Shown here: piece by piece, positions 1-8,639 of the stretch | Layout: every line of letters begins with the position of its first letter | Numbering within the stretch: position 1 is the first letter of the stretch | Origin: Desulfobulbaceae bacterium | Lineage (GTDB): Bacteria; Desulfobacterota; Desulfobulbia; Desulfobulbales; Desulfocapsaceae | Direction of reading: 5' to 3' | DNA length: 64,000 nt | NCBI GenBank assembly: GCA_004796425.1 | Contig: QZLB01000008.1 | Location: 1 to 64,000 of the forward strand | Made by a program: the position numbers and the translations under genes | Notes under the pieces: generated by a model | What the model saw: only the letters and a program-made list of their open reading frames with translations | Told to the model about the DNA's origin: nothing | Databases searched by the model: none

Positions 1-1235
1 CCACCATATTTCTTGACAATGTGATTGACTGTAACCGTTTTCCAATTCCGGAAATCGGTGATATGACCATGAAAACTAGAAAGATCGGCATGGGTATCAT
101 GGGTTTGCATGACCTGCTGATCCAACTGGGAATTCCTTATTCCAGTGAGCAGGGAAGAACGGTCGCGTCTGAGGTGATGAATTTTGTGCATGATGCATCA
201 ATGGAAGAATCCGAAAGACTAGCCCAGGAAAAAGGCGCGTTTCCAGCCTATGACGACTCGATCTGTGATTATCCCGCTCGTCGAAATGCGGCACTGACTT
301 CTATCCAGCCGACTGGCACGGTCTCAATGATTGCTGATTGCGCCTCTGGGTGTGAACCCTATTTCTCCATCGTCATGATCAAGCATGTGATGGATGGTGA
401 CCGGCTGATACTGGTGAACAAATATTTCGAGCAAATTGCCAAAGAAGAAGGGTTTTATTCTGAAGCGCTGATGAATAAAGTGGCTGACAGCGGCACGGTT
501 ATCGGCCACCCTGAGATACCTGAAAAGTGGCAGGAAATTTTTCGAACGGCTCAGGATATCGCCCCTGAGGACCATATCAAAATGCAGGGCGTTCTTCAGA
601 ACAGCGGGGTTGACAGTTCCATCTCGAAAACCATCAATCTGCCGAACCAGGCGACTAGAGAAGATGTAGAGACCGCTTATACGCTTGGCTATAATCTCGG
701 CTGCAAAGGGTTGACCGTATATCGAGATGGTTCAAGGGATGCCCAGGTACTGAATACCAAGGAACAATCAGAAAAAACCTCTCAGACTGCGATGGTCGGT
801 GAAAACGGGATCATCAAGCGGAATCTGCCCGATACGCTCAGTGCGAAACGATATCGTGTAAAAGACCAGGACAAGAAGTCAGTCTATATCATTGTCTGTT
901 TTGATGAGAACGAGAAACCGATGGAGGTGTTTGCCAAGTTCCCATTCGATAACCGGGTCGATTTGAAGGATAAATCAACCATGTGGACCACTACCTGCCG
1001 TCTGGTTTCTCTGGCTTTGCGCTTTGATGTACCGATGAATGAAATCATCAAGCAGCTCGATCGGTCTAGTGGTCATATGCTCGATCTGCCCGCTCAGCTG
1101 AGCAAACTGTTCAAATCATTTATGGCCGGCACTCAGCATGGTTTTGCCAGTACCTGTCCGGAATGTTCCGGACAACTTGTTTTTGAAGAAGGCTGCGAAA
1201 CCTGTAAGGCGTGCGGCTACAGCAAGTGCTCATAA
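1..1235 (+). CDS. nrdJ: Adenosylcobalamin-dependent (class II) ribonucleotide reductase, C-terminal part
   Basis: This is the 3' part of a gene that enters from the left edge; the frame is open from base 3, so the GTG at 21 is internal. The product reduces ribonucleotides to deoxyribonucleotides using coenzyme B12. Visible are the barrel segment with PTGTVSMIADCASGCEP, the NLPNQAT and GCKGLTVYRDGSR segments of the class II family, and a C-terminal cysteine-rich tail (CPEC...CETCKACGYSKC) that in this family re-reduces the active site or binds zinc. The active-site N-terminal half is outside the window. No terminator follows, and a SEC-C gene lies 33 bases downstream. The regulator nrdR is also in this window, but 55 kb away. 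Confidence 0.93.
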   Translation, partial: TIFLDNVIDCNRFPIPEIGDMTMKTRKIGMGIMGLHDLLIQLGIPYSSEQGRTVASEVMNFVHDASMEESERLAQEKGAFPAYDDSICDYPARRNAALTSIQPTGTVSMIADCASGCEPYFSIVMIKHVMDGDRLILVNKYFEQIAKEEGFYSEALMNKVADSGTVIGHPEIPEKWQEIFRTAQDIAPEDHIKMQGVLQNSGVDSSISKTINLPNQATREDVETAYTLGYNLGCKGLTVYRDGSRDAQVLNTKEQSEKTSQTAMVGENGIIKRNLPDTLSAKRYRVKDQDKKSVYIIVCFDENEKPMEVFAKFPFDNRVDLKDKSTMWTTTCRLVSLALRFDVPMNEIIKQLDRSSGHMLDLPAQLSKLFKSFMAGTQHGFASTCPECSGQLVFEEGCETCKACGYSKCS

Positions 1236-1268
1236 GGGAAATACTGGAAATAAGGTTTTATAGTTTCT

Positions 1269-1781
1269 ATGGTAAAGATAGGAAGAAATCAGAAATGCCC
1301 GTGTAACAGCGGTAAGAAGTACAAGCATTGTTGTGCACGCCTTGAAGGCGTAACCCAGCGACAAGCAACCCCCGAGGAGCAAATGAAAATTTCATTGCTC
1401 GATTCGGTTCGACAAACCATTGAACATGCCGAGCAAAAGAAGATGGAGATCAAAGAGCTCGGGGTTTTCACGCTTTTCTCAACCGAGCAGGGAAATGGCT
1501 GGTTGTTTGAGGTTACCCAATCAGATTGTGTGCAACTGGCAAAAGATGGTAAACCGCTGAAGGTACCGATCGACGAGAACCCCGAAACCATAGAGGTTGA
1601 GTGGAGTCATACATTTCGGCTGGTTGACAAACAGTTTGAGCTCTGTGCCTACGAGGGAAAAACCAGAGAGATCCTAGAGGATTGCCCTGTCAAAGAGGTC
1701 GCCGCAGCCATCAAGCGTATCAGAAAGAAAGTACCGAAATCCTTGTTGCAACAGATTCACCTCGAGAGTGGTGCATCGTAA
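1269..1781 (+). CDS. SEC-C motif protein
   Basis: The 170-residue protein opens with a SEC-C zinc motif, KCPCNSGKKYKHCC (residues about 9-22), the same metal-binding module found at the end of SecA and in many small proteins. The rest is a charged alpha/beta domain with no motif I recognise (residues 40-165, with a KRIRKKVPK stretch near the end). It sits directly downstream of nrdJ and four bases before the VanZ-like gene, so it is probably co-transcribed. Function unknown; zinc binding is the only supported property. Confidence 0.8.
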   Translation: MVKIGRNQKCPCNSGKKYKHCCARLEGVTQRQATPEEQMKISLLDSVRQTIEHAEQKKMEIKELGVFTLFSTEQGNGWLFEVTQSDCVQLAKDGKPLKVPIDENPETIEVEWSHTFRLVDKQFELCAYEGKTREILEDCPVKEVAAAIKRIRKKVPKSLLQQIHLESGAS

Positions 1782-1784
1782 GTT

Positions 1785-2180
1785 TTGAATCTGAGAGCAC
1801 TGTTGCGCCTGGCCCCCATGTGCATCATGATGGCGGCTATTTTTTATCTTTCACACCAACCGGGATATCTGCTCTTCTTGCCACCATTCAAGTGGTCGGA
1901 CAAATTGGTGCATTTTACAGTGTACGCGCTGCTCGGATCCTCGGTAGTCTACGCCTTCCCTCAAACATTCGCCAGACAAAGAGCGACGCTGGTTCTGATA
2001 ACGGTGATTGTGGTGTGTGGTTTATACGGTATCGGTGATGAATATCACCAATCCTTTATTCCCGGTCGATACCCTTCAGCAACTGATGCTCTGGCCGATG
2101 GGCTTGGCGGACTGTGTGCCGGTCTGATCTGGTATGGATGTGTAAAATCAACCGAAATATCAGGACCGGCACCACCGTAG
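1785..2180 (+). CDS. VanZ-like membrane protein
   Basis: The 131-residue protein has about four hydrophobic segments and the VanZ-family signature: SDKLVHF in the second helix region, then GIGDEYHQSFIPGR and a D-A-L-A-D segment. The likely start is the TTG at 1785, which keeps the basic LRALLRL lead of the first helix; an in-frame ATG at 1818 would cut into that helix. The name comes from a teicoplanin-resistance gene, but most chromosomal relatives have no known role and nothing here suggests antibiotic resistance. It ends 16 bases before the convergent hemB, with only a weak GC-rich dyad between them. Confidence 0.78.
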   Translation: MNLRALLRLAPMCIMMAAIFYLSHQPGYLLFLPPFKWSDKLVHFTVYALLGSSVVYAFPQTFARQRATLVLITVIVVCGLYGIGDEYHQSFIPGRYPSATDALADGLGGLCAGLIWYGCVKSTEISGPAPP

Positions 2181-2196
2181 GAGGTGGGGGAAGGAC

Positions 2197-3174
2197 TTAT
2201 TTGTTCATCAGCAGCTTTGCCATCTCTTTTGCAAAATAGGTAATGATGATATCGGCTCCTGCCCGTTTGATTGAGAGCAGCGTTTCATGCATGACCTTGG
2301 AGCCATCTATCCAGCCTTTTTCCTCAGCTGCCTTGATCATTGCATACTCGCCACTTACGTGGTAGGCAACGATCGGCAGATCAAATTCCTCTCGCAATTT
2401 GGTAATAATGTCGAGGTAAGCAACCGCTGGTTTCACCATCAGAAAGTCAGCACCTTCACTTACATCAAGGGTAGCCTCCCGCAAAGCCTCGCGACTATTC
2501 GCCGGATCCATCTGATAGCTTTTGCGATCTCCGAATTGTGGCGCACAATCGGCAGCATCACGAAATGGACCGTAAAATGCGGAGGCGTACTTCACTGCGT
2601 AGGACATGATCGGTACCATTTCGAAATTATTCTCATCAAGAACTGCACGGATTTCTGCCACCCGTCCGTCCATCATATCGGACGGGGCTACAATATCAGC
2701 ACCACACTGAGCATGTGACAGAGCCGTTTTTGCAAGAATTTCAATAGTTGCGTCGTTATCAACCTGATTGTTAATCAGACATCCGCAATGACCATGATCG
2801 GTATACTCACAAAGGCAGACATCCGTAATTACCAGGAGCGAGGGTGCTCTTTTTTTCAATTCCCTGATGGCACGTTGGATAATCCCATTCTTGGCATGGG
2901 CACCGGAGCCCATCGGATCCTTTTTGTCCGGCAGGCCAAAAAGAATGACACTGTTGATACCAAGCGCCAGTAACTCCTCGGCCTCTCTCTTCAACTGATC
3001 GACACTGAGACGTGAAACTCCCGGCATGGAAGGGATTGGTTGCCGAATATTTTTTCCCTCTGTTATAAAGAGTGGATATATGAGCTGGCTGGCGACGATC
3101 TGATGTTCCTGAACCAATGATCGCATGGCCTGGTTTACTCTCAATCGCCTTGGTCTGTAATCGGGGAAATCCAT
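2197..3174 (-). CDS. hemB: Delta-aminolevulinic acid dehydratase (porphobilinogen synthase)
   Basis: Condenses two 5-aminolevulinate molecules to porphobilinogen in tetrapyrrole synthesis, feeding haem, sirohaem and B12. The 325-residue length is normal. The two Schiff-base lysines are present at about K195 ([13 protein letters not shown]) and K248 (FLMVKPA). The active-site zinc cysteines are visible at about C120, C122 and C130 ([14 protein letters not shown]), so this is the zinc type rather than the aspartate-rich magnesium type. An AAGGAG site lies just before the ATG. It is 27 bases behind ntrX and probably co-transcribed with DUF4390-ntrY-ntrX. Confidence 0.97.
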   Translation of the reverse strand: MDFPDYRPRRLRVNQAMRSLVQEHQIVASQLIYPLFITEGKNIRQPIPSMPGVSRLSVDQLKREAEELLALGINSVILFGLPDKKDPMGSGAHAKNGIIQRAIRELKKRAPSLLVITDVCLCEYTDHGHCGCLINNQVDNDATIEILAKTALSHAQCGADIVAPSDMMDGRVAEIRAVLDENNFEMVPIMSYAVKYASAFYGPFRDAADCAPQFGDRKSYQMDPANSREALREATLDVSEGADFLMVKPAVAYLDIITKLREEFDLPIVAYHVSGEYAMIKAAEEKGWIDGSKVMHETLLSIKRAGADIIITYFAKEMAKLLMNK

Positions 3175-3201
3175 GAAAGACTCCTTATCGGTAAAAATGA
3201 G

Positions 3202-4569
3202 TTAATTGATAATTTGTAAACTTTTAAGCTTTTTGTGAAGATGACTGCGCTCCAAGCCAATCATCTCAGCAGTTTTAGAAATATTGCCATTATTCTCGGA
3301 TAATTTGAACTGCAGATACTCCTGTTCAAACTGTTTTCGGGCTTCCTTGAAATTATCGGTTTGAAAAAAAGCCGGGTTCAGCTCTTTGTTTTGGGCTGTT
3401 GATAATGACTCAGGAAAAAGAAAGGATTGAATATGATCGCGCGTGACGATTTCATCCTGGCACATGATTGCGATTCTTTCCACAAAGTTTCTCAACTCTC
3501 GGACATTGCCAGGCCAGGTGTGTTCCATCATCATCTGCAGGGCTTCCTGAGAAAACGTCTTGTGCTTCAGACCCTTATCTACCGTTAATTCAATCAGGTC
3601 ATGTACCAGAAGTGGAAGGTCTTCAATCCGTTCGCGAAGTTCGGGTACCACAATAGGAACAACGTTTAAGCGCCAGAAAAGATCCGCCCGAAAGGTACCG
3701 TTTTCTATTTCCTCCTCGAGGTTTTTATTCGTTGCTGCTAGGACCCGGACATTCACCGTGATGGTTTTATTGCCGCCAACCCGTTCAAATTTCTGCTCCT
3801 GGAGAATACGCAATATTTTGGCCTGGGTTTTCATACTCATATCACCAATCTCATCAAGAAAGAGTATACCACCGTGAGCCTGGTCAAATTTCCCTCGTTT
3901 ACTTGAATGAGCACCGGTAAAAGAACCTTTCTCATGACCGAAAAGTTCAGATTCTATAAGCTCCTCAGGGATTGCCGCGCAATTCACTTCGATCATTGGC
4001 TTTTCCGCACATGAAGACTGCTGGTGTATCGCTTGTGCGACCAGTTCTTTACCGGTGCCGTGGGATCCCCGGATCAACACCCAAGCATCAGTAGGCGCCA
4101 CCATTTCAATTTGTTTCTTCAGTGAAGAAAGTGGTGGTGAATTTCCTGTCAACTGAGCTTTACGTCCGCTAACCGCTCGCAGTTGTTTGTTTTCATTTTC
4201 CAGCGCCGCGAATTTAAGTGCGTTGTTAACCGAAAGGATAATCTTGTCGTAGGAAAGTGGCTTTTCAATAAAGTCGAATGCGCCACTTTGCGTTGCCTGG
4301 ACAGCAGTTTCAATGGTGCCATGCCCTGATATCATGATTACCGGGATCGTGCTGCGTTCTTTGATTTCTTTCAAGGCAGTCAACCCATCCATCTTGTCAC
4401 CAAGCCAGATATCAAGCAAAATCAAATCGATACGTTCATCATCAAGTAGTTCCAGCGCTTCCTCTGCTGAACCGACCCCGTGGGCAGAAAAGCCCTCATC
4501 GTGCAGAATATCTGAAAGTGAATCTCGTATTGACTGCTCGTCATCAATGATCAGGATGTGCTTTTTCAT
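3202..4569 (-). CDS. ntrX: NtrX-type sigma54-dependent response regulator
   Basis: Three domains are visible: an N-terminal receiver with the phospho-acceptor aspartate in LILLDIWLGD (about D52), an AAA+ sigma54-activation domain with Walker A (GSHGTGKE) and the sigma54-contact loop GSFTGA followed by FLDEIGDM, and a C-terminal Fis-type helix-turn-helix (NISKTAEMIGLERSHLHKKL). It should drive sigma54 promoters when phosphorylated by the adjacent NtrY. I start at MKKHILIIDDE; an in-frame ATG 15 bases upstream (4584), three bases after the ntrY stop, is also possible through coupled translation. The Walker A has GSHGTGKE instead of the usual GESGTGKE, a mild variation. Confidence 0.93.
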   Translation of the reverse strand: MKKHILIIDDEQSIRDSLSDILHDEGFSAHGVGSAEEALELLDDERIDLILLDIWLGDKMDGLTALKEIKERSTIPVIMISGHGTIETAVQATQSGAFDFIEKPLSYDKIILSVNNALKFAALENENKQLRAVSGRKAQLTGNSPPLSSLKKQIEMVAPTDAWVLIRGSHGTGKELVAQAIHQQSSCAEKPMIEVNCAAIPEELIESELFGHEKGSFTGAHSSKRGKFDQAHGGILFLDEIGDMSMKTQAKILRILQEQKFERVGGNKTITVNVRVLAATNKNLEEEIENGTFRADLFWRLNVVPIVVPELRERIEDLPLLVHDLIELTVDKGLKHKTFSQEALQMMMEHTWPGNVRELRNFVERIAIMCQDEIVTRDHIQSFLFPESLSTAQNKELNPAFFQTDNFKEARKQFEQEYLQFKLSENNGNISKTAEMIGLERSHLHKKLKSLQIIN

Positions 4570-4587
4570 GATCAATTGCACCATGAG

Positions 4588-6915
4588 CTAATAGACTTTT
4601 GGTCCATGTTCCGGTACTGCCGGCTGTGATTGCATCGGCAGGTCTATGATAAAAATCGAGCCAGTTGGCTGATTGTCCTCAACTCTGATATAGCCGCCGT
4701 GATCTGAAATAATGGTGGAGACAATTGCCAGTCCCAGTCCGGTCCCTGATTTTTTGGTGGAGAAGTACGGTTCGAACAACTTAGTTTTGTTGTCTTTGCT
4801 TATCCCTGGTCCGTTATCTGATACCTTGAGCAGAATGCGACCGGATTCAGTTTCAGAACTTATGTCTATCGAGATTTTACCTCCATCGGGAAGCACCCCG
4901 ACCGCATTATCAAGAAGGTTAATAATACATCGTTTGATCTGCTCTGCGTCAAATTCGAATTCCGGAACGGTAGTGTCAGTGCAGGAAAAATCAATGTCTT
5001 TATGGGCCTCCTGATAGAGTACCAACGTTTCCCTGGCCAGGGCCAGGAGGTCCCCTGGGGCTTTGTTAATTTTGGGCATACGGGCAAATTGAGAAAATTC
5101 ACTCACCAAACGTTTGAGCTCATCAACCTGAGAGATAATGGTTTCGGTGCATCGGTCGAAAACCGAATCATCCTCTGCCAGAATTTCAGGGTATTTTCTT
5201 CTCAGTCTTTGAGCGGATAGTTGAATGGGGGTGAGTGGGTTCTTGATTTCATGGGCGATACGTCGGGCGACTTCGCGCCAGGCTGCCATGCGCTGCATCT
5301 TCTCAATCTTCGTCAAATTATCAAAAACCAGAACGAAACCGATTGGTTTTCCATCATCGTCTTCGAGACGGGTGAAGTTTATCAGTAAAGAGAGTGTTGT
5401 GCGGTTGATCGTTACTTTAAGATGCTGCTCTATCGTAGTTTTGCCGGTGACATAGAGTTCTTCCATGAAGCGGTCGAGAATCAGTGTGTACTCGAGCGGC
5501 AGTGCCTCGCGATAGGTCAGGCTGATAAATCGTTTACGATCAATTCTCAGTAGCTTCTCAGCAAATCTATTTATTGTGGTGATCCTGCCATGATCGTCAA
5601 GCGAAATAACCCCAGCCGACACATTCTGCAGAATGATTTCGGTATAGCGCCTTCTTCTGTCCGCCTCAAGCGAGCTTTCTTCGAGCATGTGGTGTGTTTC
5701 AGCAAGCTTTTTATTACTACTGTCAATATTTGCCTTCATGCTGTTAAAGGATGTCACCAGCTGACCAATCTCATCATTAGAGACTTCATCATCCATAGAG
5801 AAGTTGAAATCGCCATCGGAAATGAGCCTGGTTGCGCCAACCAGCCTGTCAACGGGTTCGGTGATGGTTCGTGCAATTCGAAGACCAAACCAGATAGCGG
5901 CAAAGATAATCAGCAGGGTTACGAAAAGAAGGATGATGAGCAGCCAGAATTTGAATGGACCTCTGAGATGGATCAACTGCCGGTAATTCTCAATACCTTT
6001 TGAGATACGGGTCATCCGGTCGAGTTTATCTTTATCGATCAACATGGTCGTTACCAGCACATTCTTGTTGTCGACCGGAGTTGTATTGGAAGTCAGTCTA
6101 ATGTATCGAACCAGATCCCCCTGCGGAGTTTCTTGCATAAGGATTTCCTGCGAATTGCCTTCCTTAACGCGGTTCAGCAGATCCAGGGGTAATTCTGGTA
6201 TCAGGACAGCTTGCAACCCCGGTGCCGACTCGGTGAAAACCAGGCCATTATGCTCAAGAATGAGCATCAGGGATGTCTGCGATGAAGATGGTGACAACCG
6301 TAGCATATCTTTCAAAAATGATTGGAGATATTCTGCGGAGTAGTGCCAGTCAGGGTCGGTGATAATCCGCTCTGCAACATCATTTCCCGTTGATTTAACC
6401 TGAGTGCGCGATTCCTGGATGAAATCTTGCGCCAGGTTAAGGGATTCCTGCAGAGAATTTTCGATACTAGCGTTGAACCAGTAGTCAACACTGGAGGAAA
6501 CAAACTGCAAGGAGACAAAGAAGAGTAAAATGGTCGGAATGAGTGATAATGAGAGAAAGGATATTACCAGTTTGGTCCTTAAACGACTTCCCAGGATATT
6601 CAGTTTTCGCTCAATTAGTAGTTCGGCCAGATATCTGAGGACCAGAAAGAGTACAATAAGGAGCAGGATCACATTGATATTAATCAGTACAAAAATAATG
6701 ATATTGGCATTAATGGGTAGGTCGAAGTTCTGGGAGAACAGTTTGCCCTGGAGCCAGGTAAAGAAGGGGATCAGACAGATACAGAAAATCGTGATGCGAC
6801 CGACCAGTCTTTTCTTCTGGGCGCGTTGCTCTTCGGTAATATATGGCTTGAGCGGGTGAAGTTTTTCAGGTCGCAAATACTCTTGACCTGATTGTTCGTC
6901 ACTGTGATTGCTCAT
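4588..6915 (-). CDS. ntrY: NtrY-type membrane sensor histidine kinase
   Basis: The 775-residue kinase has an N-terminal membrane region of two to three helices (about residues 25-135), a periplasmic sensor part, another helix (LLIILLFVTLLIIFAAIWFG), a HAMP linker (ITEPVDRLVGATRLISDGDF), a PAS domain, the H-box RIAHEIKNPLTPIQLS, an N-box (INLLDNAVGVLPDGG) and G-boxes (DNGPGIS, GTGLGLAIV). All catalytic motifs are intact. Its partner is the next gene, ntrX. In other bacteria NtrYX responds to nitrogen status or redox state; which signal applies here cannot be read from the sequence. Confidence 0.94.
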   Translation of the reverse strand: MSNHSDEQSGQEYLRPEKLHPLKPYITEEQRAQKKRLVGRITIFCICLIPFFTWLQGKLFSQNFDLPINANIIIFVLININVILLLIVLFLVLRYLAELLIERKLNILGSRLRTKLVISFLSLSLIPTILLFFVSLQFVSSSVDYWFNASIENSLQESLNLAQDFIQESRTQVKSTGNDVAERIITDPDWHYSAEYLQSFLKDMLRLSPSSSQTSLMLILEHNGLVFTESAPGLQAVLIPELPLDLLNRVKEGNSQEILMQETPQGDLVRYIRLTSNTTPVDNKNVLVTTMLIDKDKLDRMTRISKGIENYRQLIHLRGPFKFWLLIILLFVTLLIIFAAIWFGLRIARTITEPVDRLVGATRLISDGDFNFSMDDEVSNDEIGQLVTSFNSMKANIDSSNKKLAETHHMLEESSLEADRRRRYTEIILQNVSAGVISLDDHGRITTINRFAEKLLRIDRKRFISLTYREALPLEYTLILDRFMEELYVTGKTTIEQHLKVTINRTTLSLLINFTRLEDDDGKPIGFVLVFDNLTKIEKMQRMAAWREVARRIAHEIKNPLTPIQLSAQRLRRKYPEILAEDDSVFDRCTETIISQVDELKRLVSEFSQFARMPKINKAPGDLLALARETLVLYQEAHKDIDFSCTDTTVPEFEFDAEQIKRCIINLLDNAVGVLPDGGKISIDISSETESGRILLKVSDNGPGISKDNKTKLFEPYFSTKKSGTGLGLAIVSTIISDHGGYIRVEDNQPTGSIFIIDLPMQSQPAVPEHGPKVY

Positions 6916-6935
6916 CGGTGGATCGGTCGTTATCG

Positions 6936-7517
6936 CTAATAAGTGAATTCAACACTAAACCAGTCAGTATTGAGGTCCCACCATGAGAGGAACGGTATAT
7001 AGGTATGCAAACTCATGGGCAGGGTCTTCTTGTATAGATCCGCTTTGATGCTGATTTTATACTTTCCGTCTGGGTTGAGACTCTTCAGCTCAATTATTTT
7101 CAATCCATTGATGCTATTCAGGTGCTCAAGGGCATCTGATAGGGTTGGGGTGATCAGTTTTTTTCGGCTCGATTCATCAGTGGTTACGGTGTAGAGTTCT
7201 TTGAGTGTATCGAAGCTCAATCGGTGATTAAACTCCATTTCAACAAGATTATTGTTTGGCCAATTTGGTCCACTTTTTTCCAGTTTTAAAAAAAATAGAA
7301 AGCTAACCGGGATACCACTATGTAGGCCCTCGAGCATCTCTTCGGTCAAACTGTTCCGAAGTTCGCTGAAAAGCAATAGATGTGAGTCCGAGGTTGTAAC
7401 AATTGTGTCCGTAAAATAAGGACTTGAGCCATACTCTGTTTGGGCTTTGATTTGTACCGTGGTGATAATACAGACCACCAGTACTGCCAAGACATAAAAT
7501 CCCGATCGAAAGTTCAT
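6936..7517 (-). CDS. DUF4390 family exported protein
   Basis: The 193-residue protein starts with a signal or anchor segment (FYVLAVLVVCIITTVQIKA) and continues as a beta-rich domain with the pattern of DUF4390: SGIPVSFLFFLKL, FNHRLSFDTLKELYTV, and a C-terminal SLHTYIPFLSWWDLNTDWFSVEF. DUF4390 genes commonly sit directly before ntrY, as here with a 20-base gap, which suggests a periplasmic accessory to the sensor. That role is inferred from position only. No strong ribosome-binding site is seen before the ATG. Confidence 0.8.
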   Translation of the reverse strand: MNFRSGFYVLAVLVVCIITTVQIKAQTEYGSSPYFTDTIVTTSDSHLLLFSELRNSLTEEMLEGLHSGIPVSFLFFLKLEKSGPNWPNNNLVEMEFNHRLSFDTLKELYTVTTDESSRKKLITPTLSDALEHLNSINGLKIIELKSLNPDGKYKISIKADLYKKTLPMSLHTYIPFLSWWDLNTDWFSVEFTY

Positions 7518-7719
7518 TAAATATTATTCCAGCTGCGAAGATGTTCCGGTAATAAAATTAAGAATCATATTCAGCAGGTAATAAGAGTTGAGTGTTATCA
7601 TGCTAACCTTTTTAATCTAACTGAATTTTACATGGATGTCCAACGCTTGTTCCCGAACCGCTGCGCTTAGGGGTATTGGGAACCTGTTCACAAGAGTGAG
7701 ATAATTATGACTATAGAAC

Positions 7720-7748
7720 TTGACAACATTGTTGCGGCCGATTACTAG
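7720..7748 (+). promoter_or_regulatory. Sigma70-type promoter of the NifX-like/DUF134 genes
   Basis: TTGACA at 7720-7725 and TACTAG at 7743-7748 with a 17-base spacer. The predicted transcript start near 7755 gives a leader of about 50 bases before the ATG at 7807. Confidence 0.65.
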
Positions 7749-7759
7749 TGCATATGCAC
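7748..7759. promoter_or_regulatory. Palindrome at the transcript start: candidate operator
   Basis: GTGCATATGCAC is a perfect 12-base palindrome that begins at the last base of the -10 box and covers the predicted start site. That is a typical place for a repressor site. The binding protein is unknown; the DUF134 protein encoded downstream is one candidate. Confidence 0.45.
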
Positions 7760-7806
7760 AAAATATAGTAATTGTACCATTATCATAAATCAACAAGAGG
7801 TAAGTT

Positions 7807-8193
7807 ATGAAAGTTGCGATACCAACTGAAAAACCGGGAGGTCTGACCGCCCCACGTTCTGAACACTTCGGCCATTGCGATGTTTTTACGATCGTCGAGG
7901 TCGAGGGAGAAAATGAAGCACAAGCTGAGGTGATTGCCAATACGCCACATGGTGCTGGAGGGTGTATCGAACCAGTGACAATTCTGAAAAATGCCGGGGT
8001 GGATGCAATCGTTGTTTCGGGAATGGGTGCCCGTCCGATGCAGGGTTTTGCTGACGCAGGTATCAAAGTCTATTTTGCTGATCTTACCCAGGCCGGCACC
8101 GCCAGCGACGTCATTACCAAGCTGTCGGGGAAAGGGCTGCCGGTCATGCATCCATCTCAGGCATGTAAAGGAAGCGGCAATTGTCATCATTGA
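7807..8193 (+). CDS. NifX/NifB-type iron-molybdenum cofactor domain protein
   Basis: The 128-residue protein is a single domain of the dinitrogenase iron-molybdenum cofactor family: MKVAIPTE at the start, RSEHFGHCDVF (the usual F-G-x-C/H region), GGCIEPVTIL, and GMGARPMQGFADAGIKVYF. It ends in CKGSGNCHH, a possible metal-binding tail. Free-standing members of this family in sulfate reducers bind metal-sulfur clusters and do not imply nitrogen fixation; no nif structural genes are in the window. It is followed 97 bases later by the DUF134 gene, a frequent partner. Confidence 0.88.
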   Translation: MKVAIPTEKPGGLTAPRSEHFGHCDVFTIVEVEGENEAQAEVIANTPHGAGGCIEPVTILKNAGVDAIVVSGMGARPMQGFADAGIKVYFADLTQAGTASDVITKLSGKGLPVMHPSQACKGSGNCHH

Positions 8194-8248
8194 TCTGTTT
8201 GCATTTTTAGAGCTCCCCCGGTATATAGGAGTGAACATTTTTCCCCGA

Positions 8249-8258
8249 CCACGCGTGG
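8249..8258. promoter_or_regulatory. Short palindrome upstream of the DUF134 gene
   Basis: CCACGCGTGG is a perfect 10-base palindrome about 30 bases before the DUF134 start, flanked by CCCC and GGGG runs. It could be an operator or part of a short RNA stem; no T-run follows, so a terminator is unlikely. Confidence 0.3.
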
Positions 8259-8290
8259 GGATTATCAATTAGACTTTTGTATAGGAAGCT

Positions 8291-8578
8291 ATGTCGCCTC
8301 GACCAAAGAAATTAAGGCATTGCGAAGGGCAATTCTGCGGTAGGGCCTTTAAACCGACCGGTACACCGTTACCCGAACTCGAACAGCTGAGTTTGTTCAG
8401 GGACGAACTTGAGGCTTTACGGCTTTGTGATTGTGAGGGTCTCACCCAGGAGGAAGCAGGAGCCCGAATGGGTGTGTCACGGGGAACCATTCAAAGAATC
8501 ATTACCGGGGCCAGGAAGAAAACGGCCCAAGCCTTATCAGAAGGTCAGGCCCTGGTATTTGTCGATACCGAGAGCTAG
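8291..8578 (+). CDS. DUF134 family DNA-binding protein
   Basis: The 95-residue protein has an N-terminal cysteine segment (RHCEGQFCGRAFKP) and a sigma-factor-like helix-turn-helix (LTQEEAGARMGVSRGTIQRII, about residues 56-76). This matches the DUF134 family, small presumed transcription factors often next to NifX/NifB-domain genes. The cysteine segment could carry a metal or redox sensor. Regulation of its own neighbourhood is an inference from the linked palindromes. Confidence 0.86.
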   Translation: MSPRPKKLRHCEGQFCGRAFKPTGTPLPELEQLSLFRDELEALRLCDCEGLTQEEAGARMGVSRGTIQRIITGARKKTAQALSEGQALVFVDTES

Positions 8579-8639
8579 TAACACTGCTGTCGCCAGTGCT
8601 TTTACACGATGATATTAGCCTTTGGTAGGCATGAGAGAA

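Larger units (their letters stand above)
7518..7806. other. Divergent intergenic region between DUF4390 and the NifX-like gene
   Basis: This 289-base stretch separates the DUF4390-ntrYX-hemB unit (-) from the NifX-like gene (+). It holds the promoter and palindrome listed separately at 7720-7759. Further upstream is an inverted repeat, GTTCCC at 7649-7654 and GGGAAC at 7678-7683. I see no small gene in it. Confidence 0.6.

Noticed and set aside
21-1235. A complete 404-residue gene beginning at GTG 21
   Set aside because: The frame is open to the left edge and the residues before 21 continue the ribonucleotide reductase sequence, so this is an internal codon of a truncated gene.
1785-2180. 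VanZ-like gene as an antibiotic resistance determinant
   Set aside because: No other van gene is present and chromosomal VanZ-like proteins are common in organisms without such resistance.
7807-8193. NifX-like gene as evidence for nitrogen fixation
   Set aside because: The family is widespread outside nif clusters and no nifH, nifD, nifK or nifB is in the window.
7617-8268. Minus-strand frames opposite the NifX-like gene
   Set aside because: They mirror the codons of the real plus-strand gene, which has a promoter, a ribosome-binding site and family motifs.
8581-8606. Terminator after DUF134
   Set aside because: The CACTG/CAGTG stem is only five pairs with four T; it could work weakly but is not convincing.
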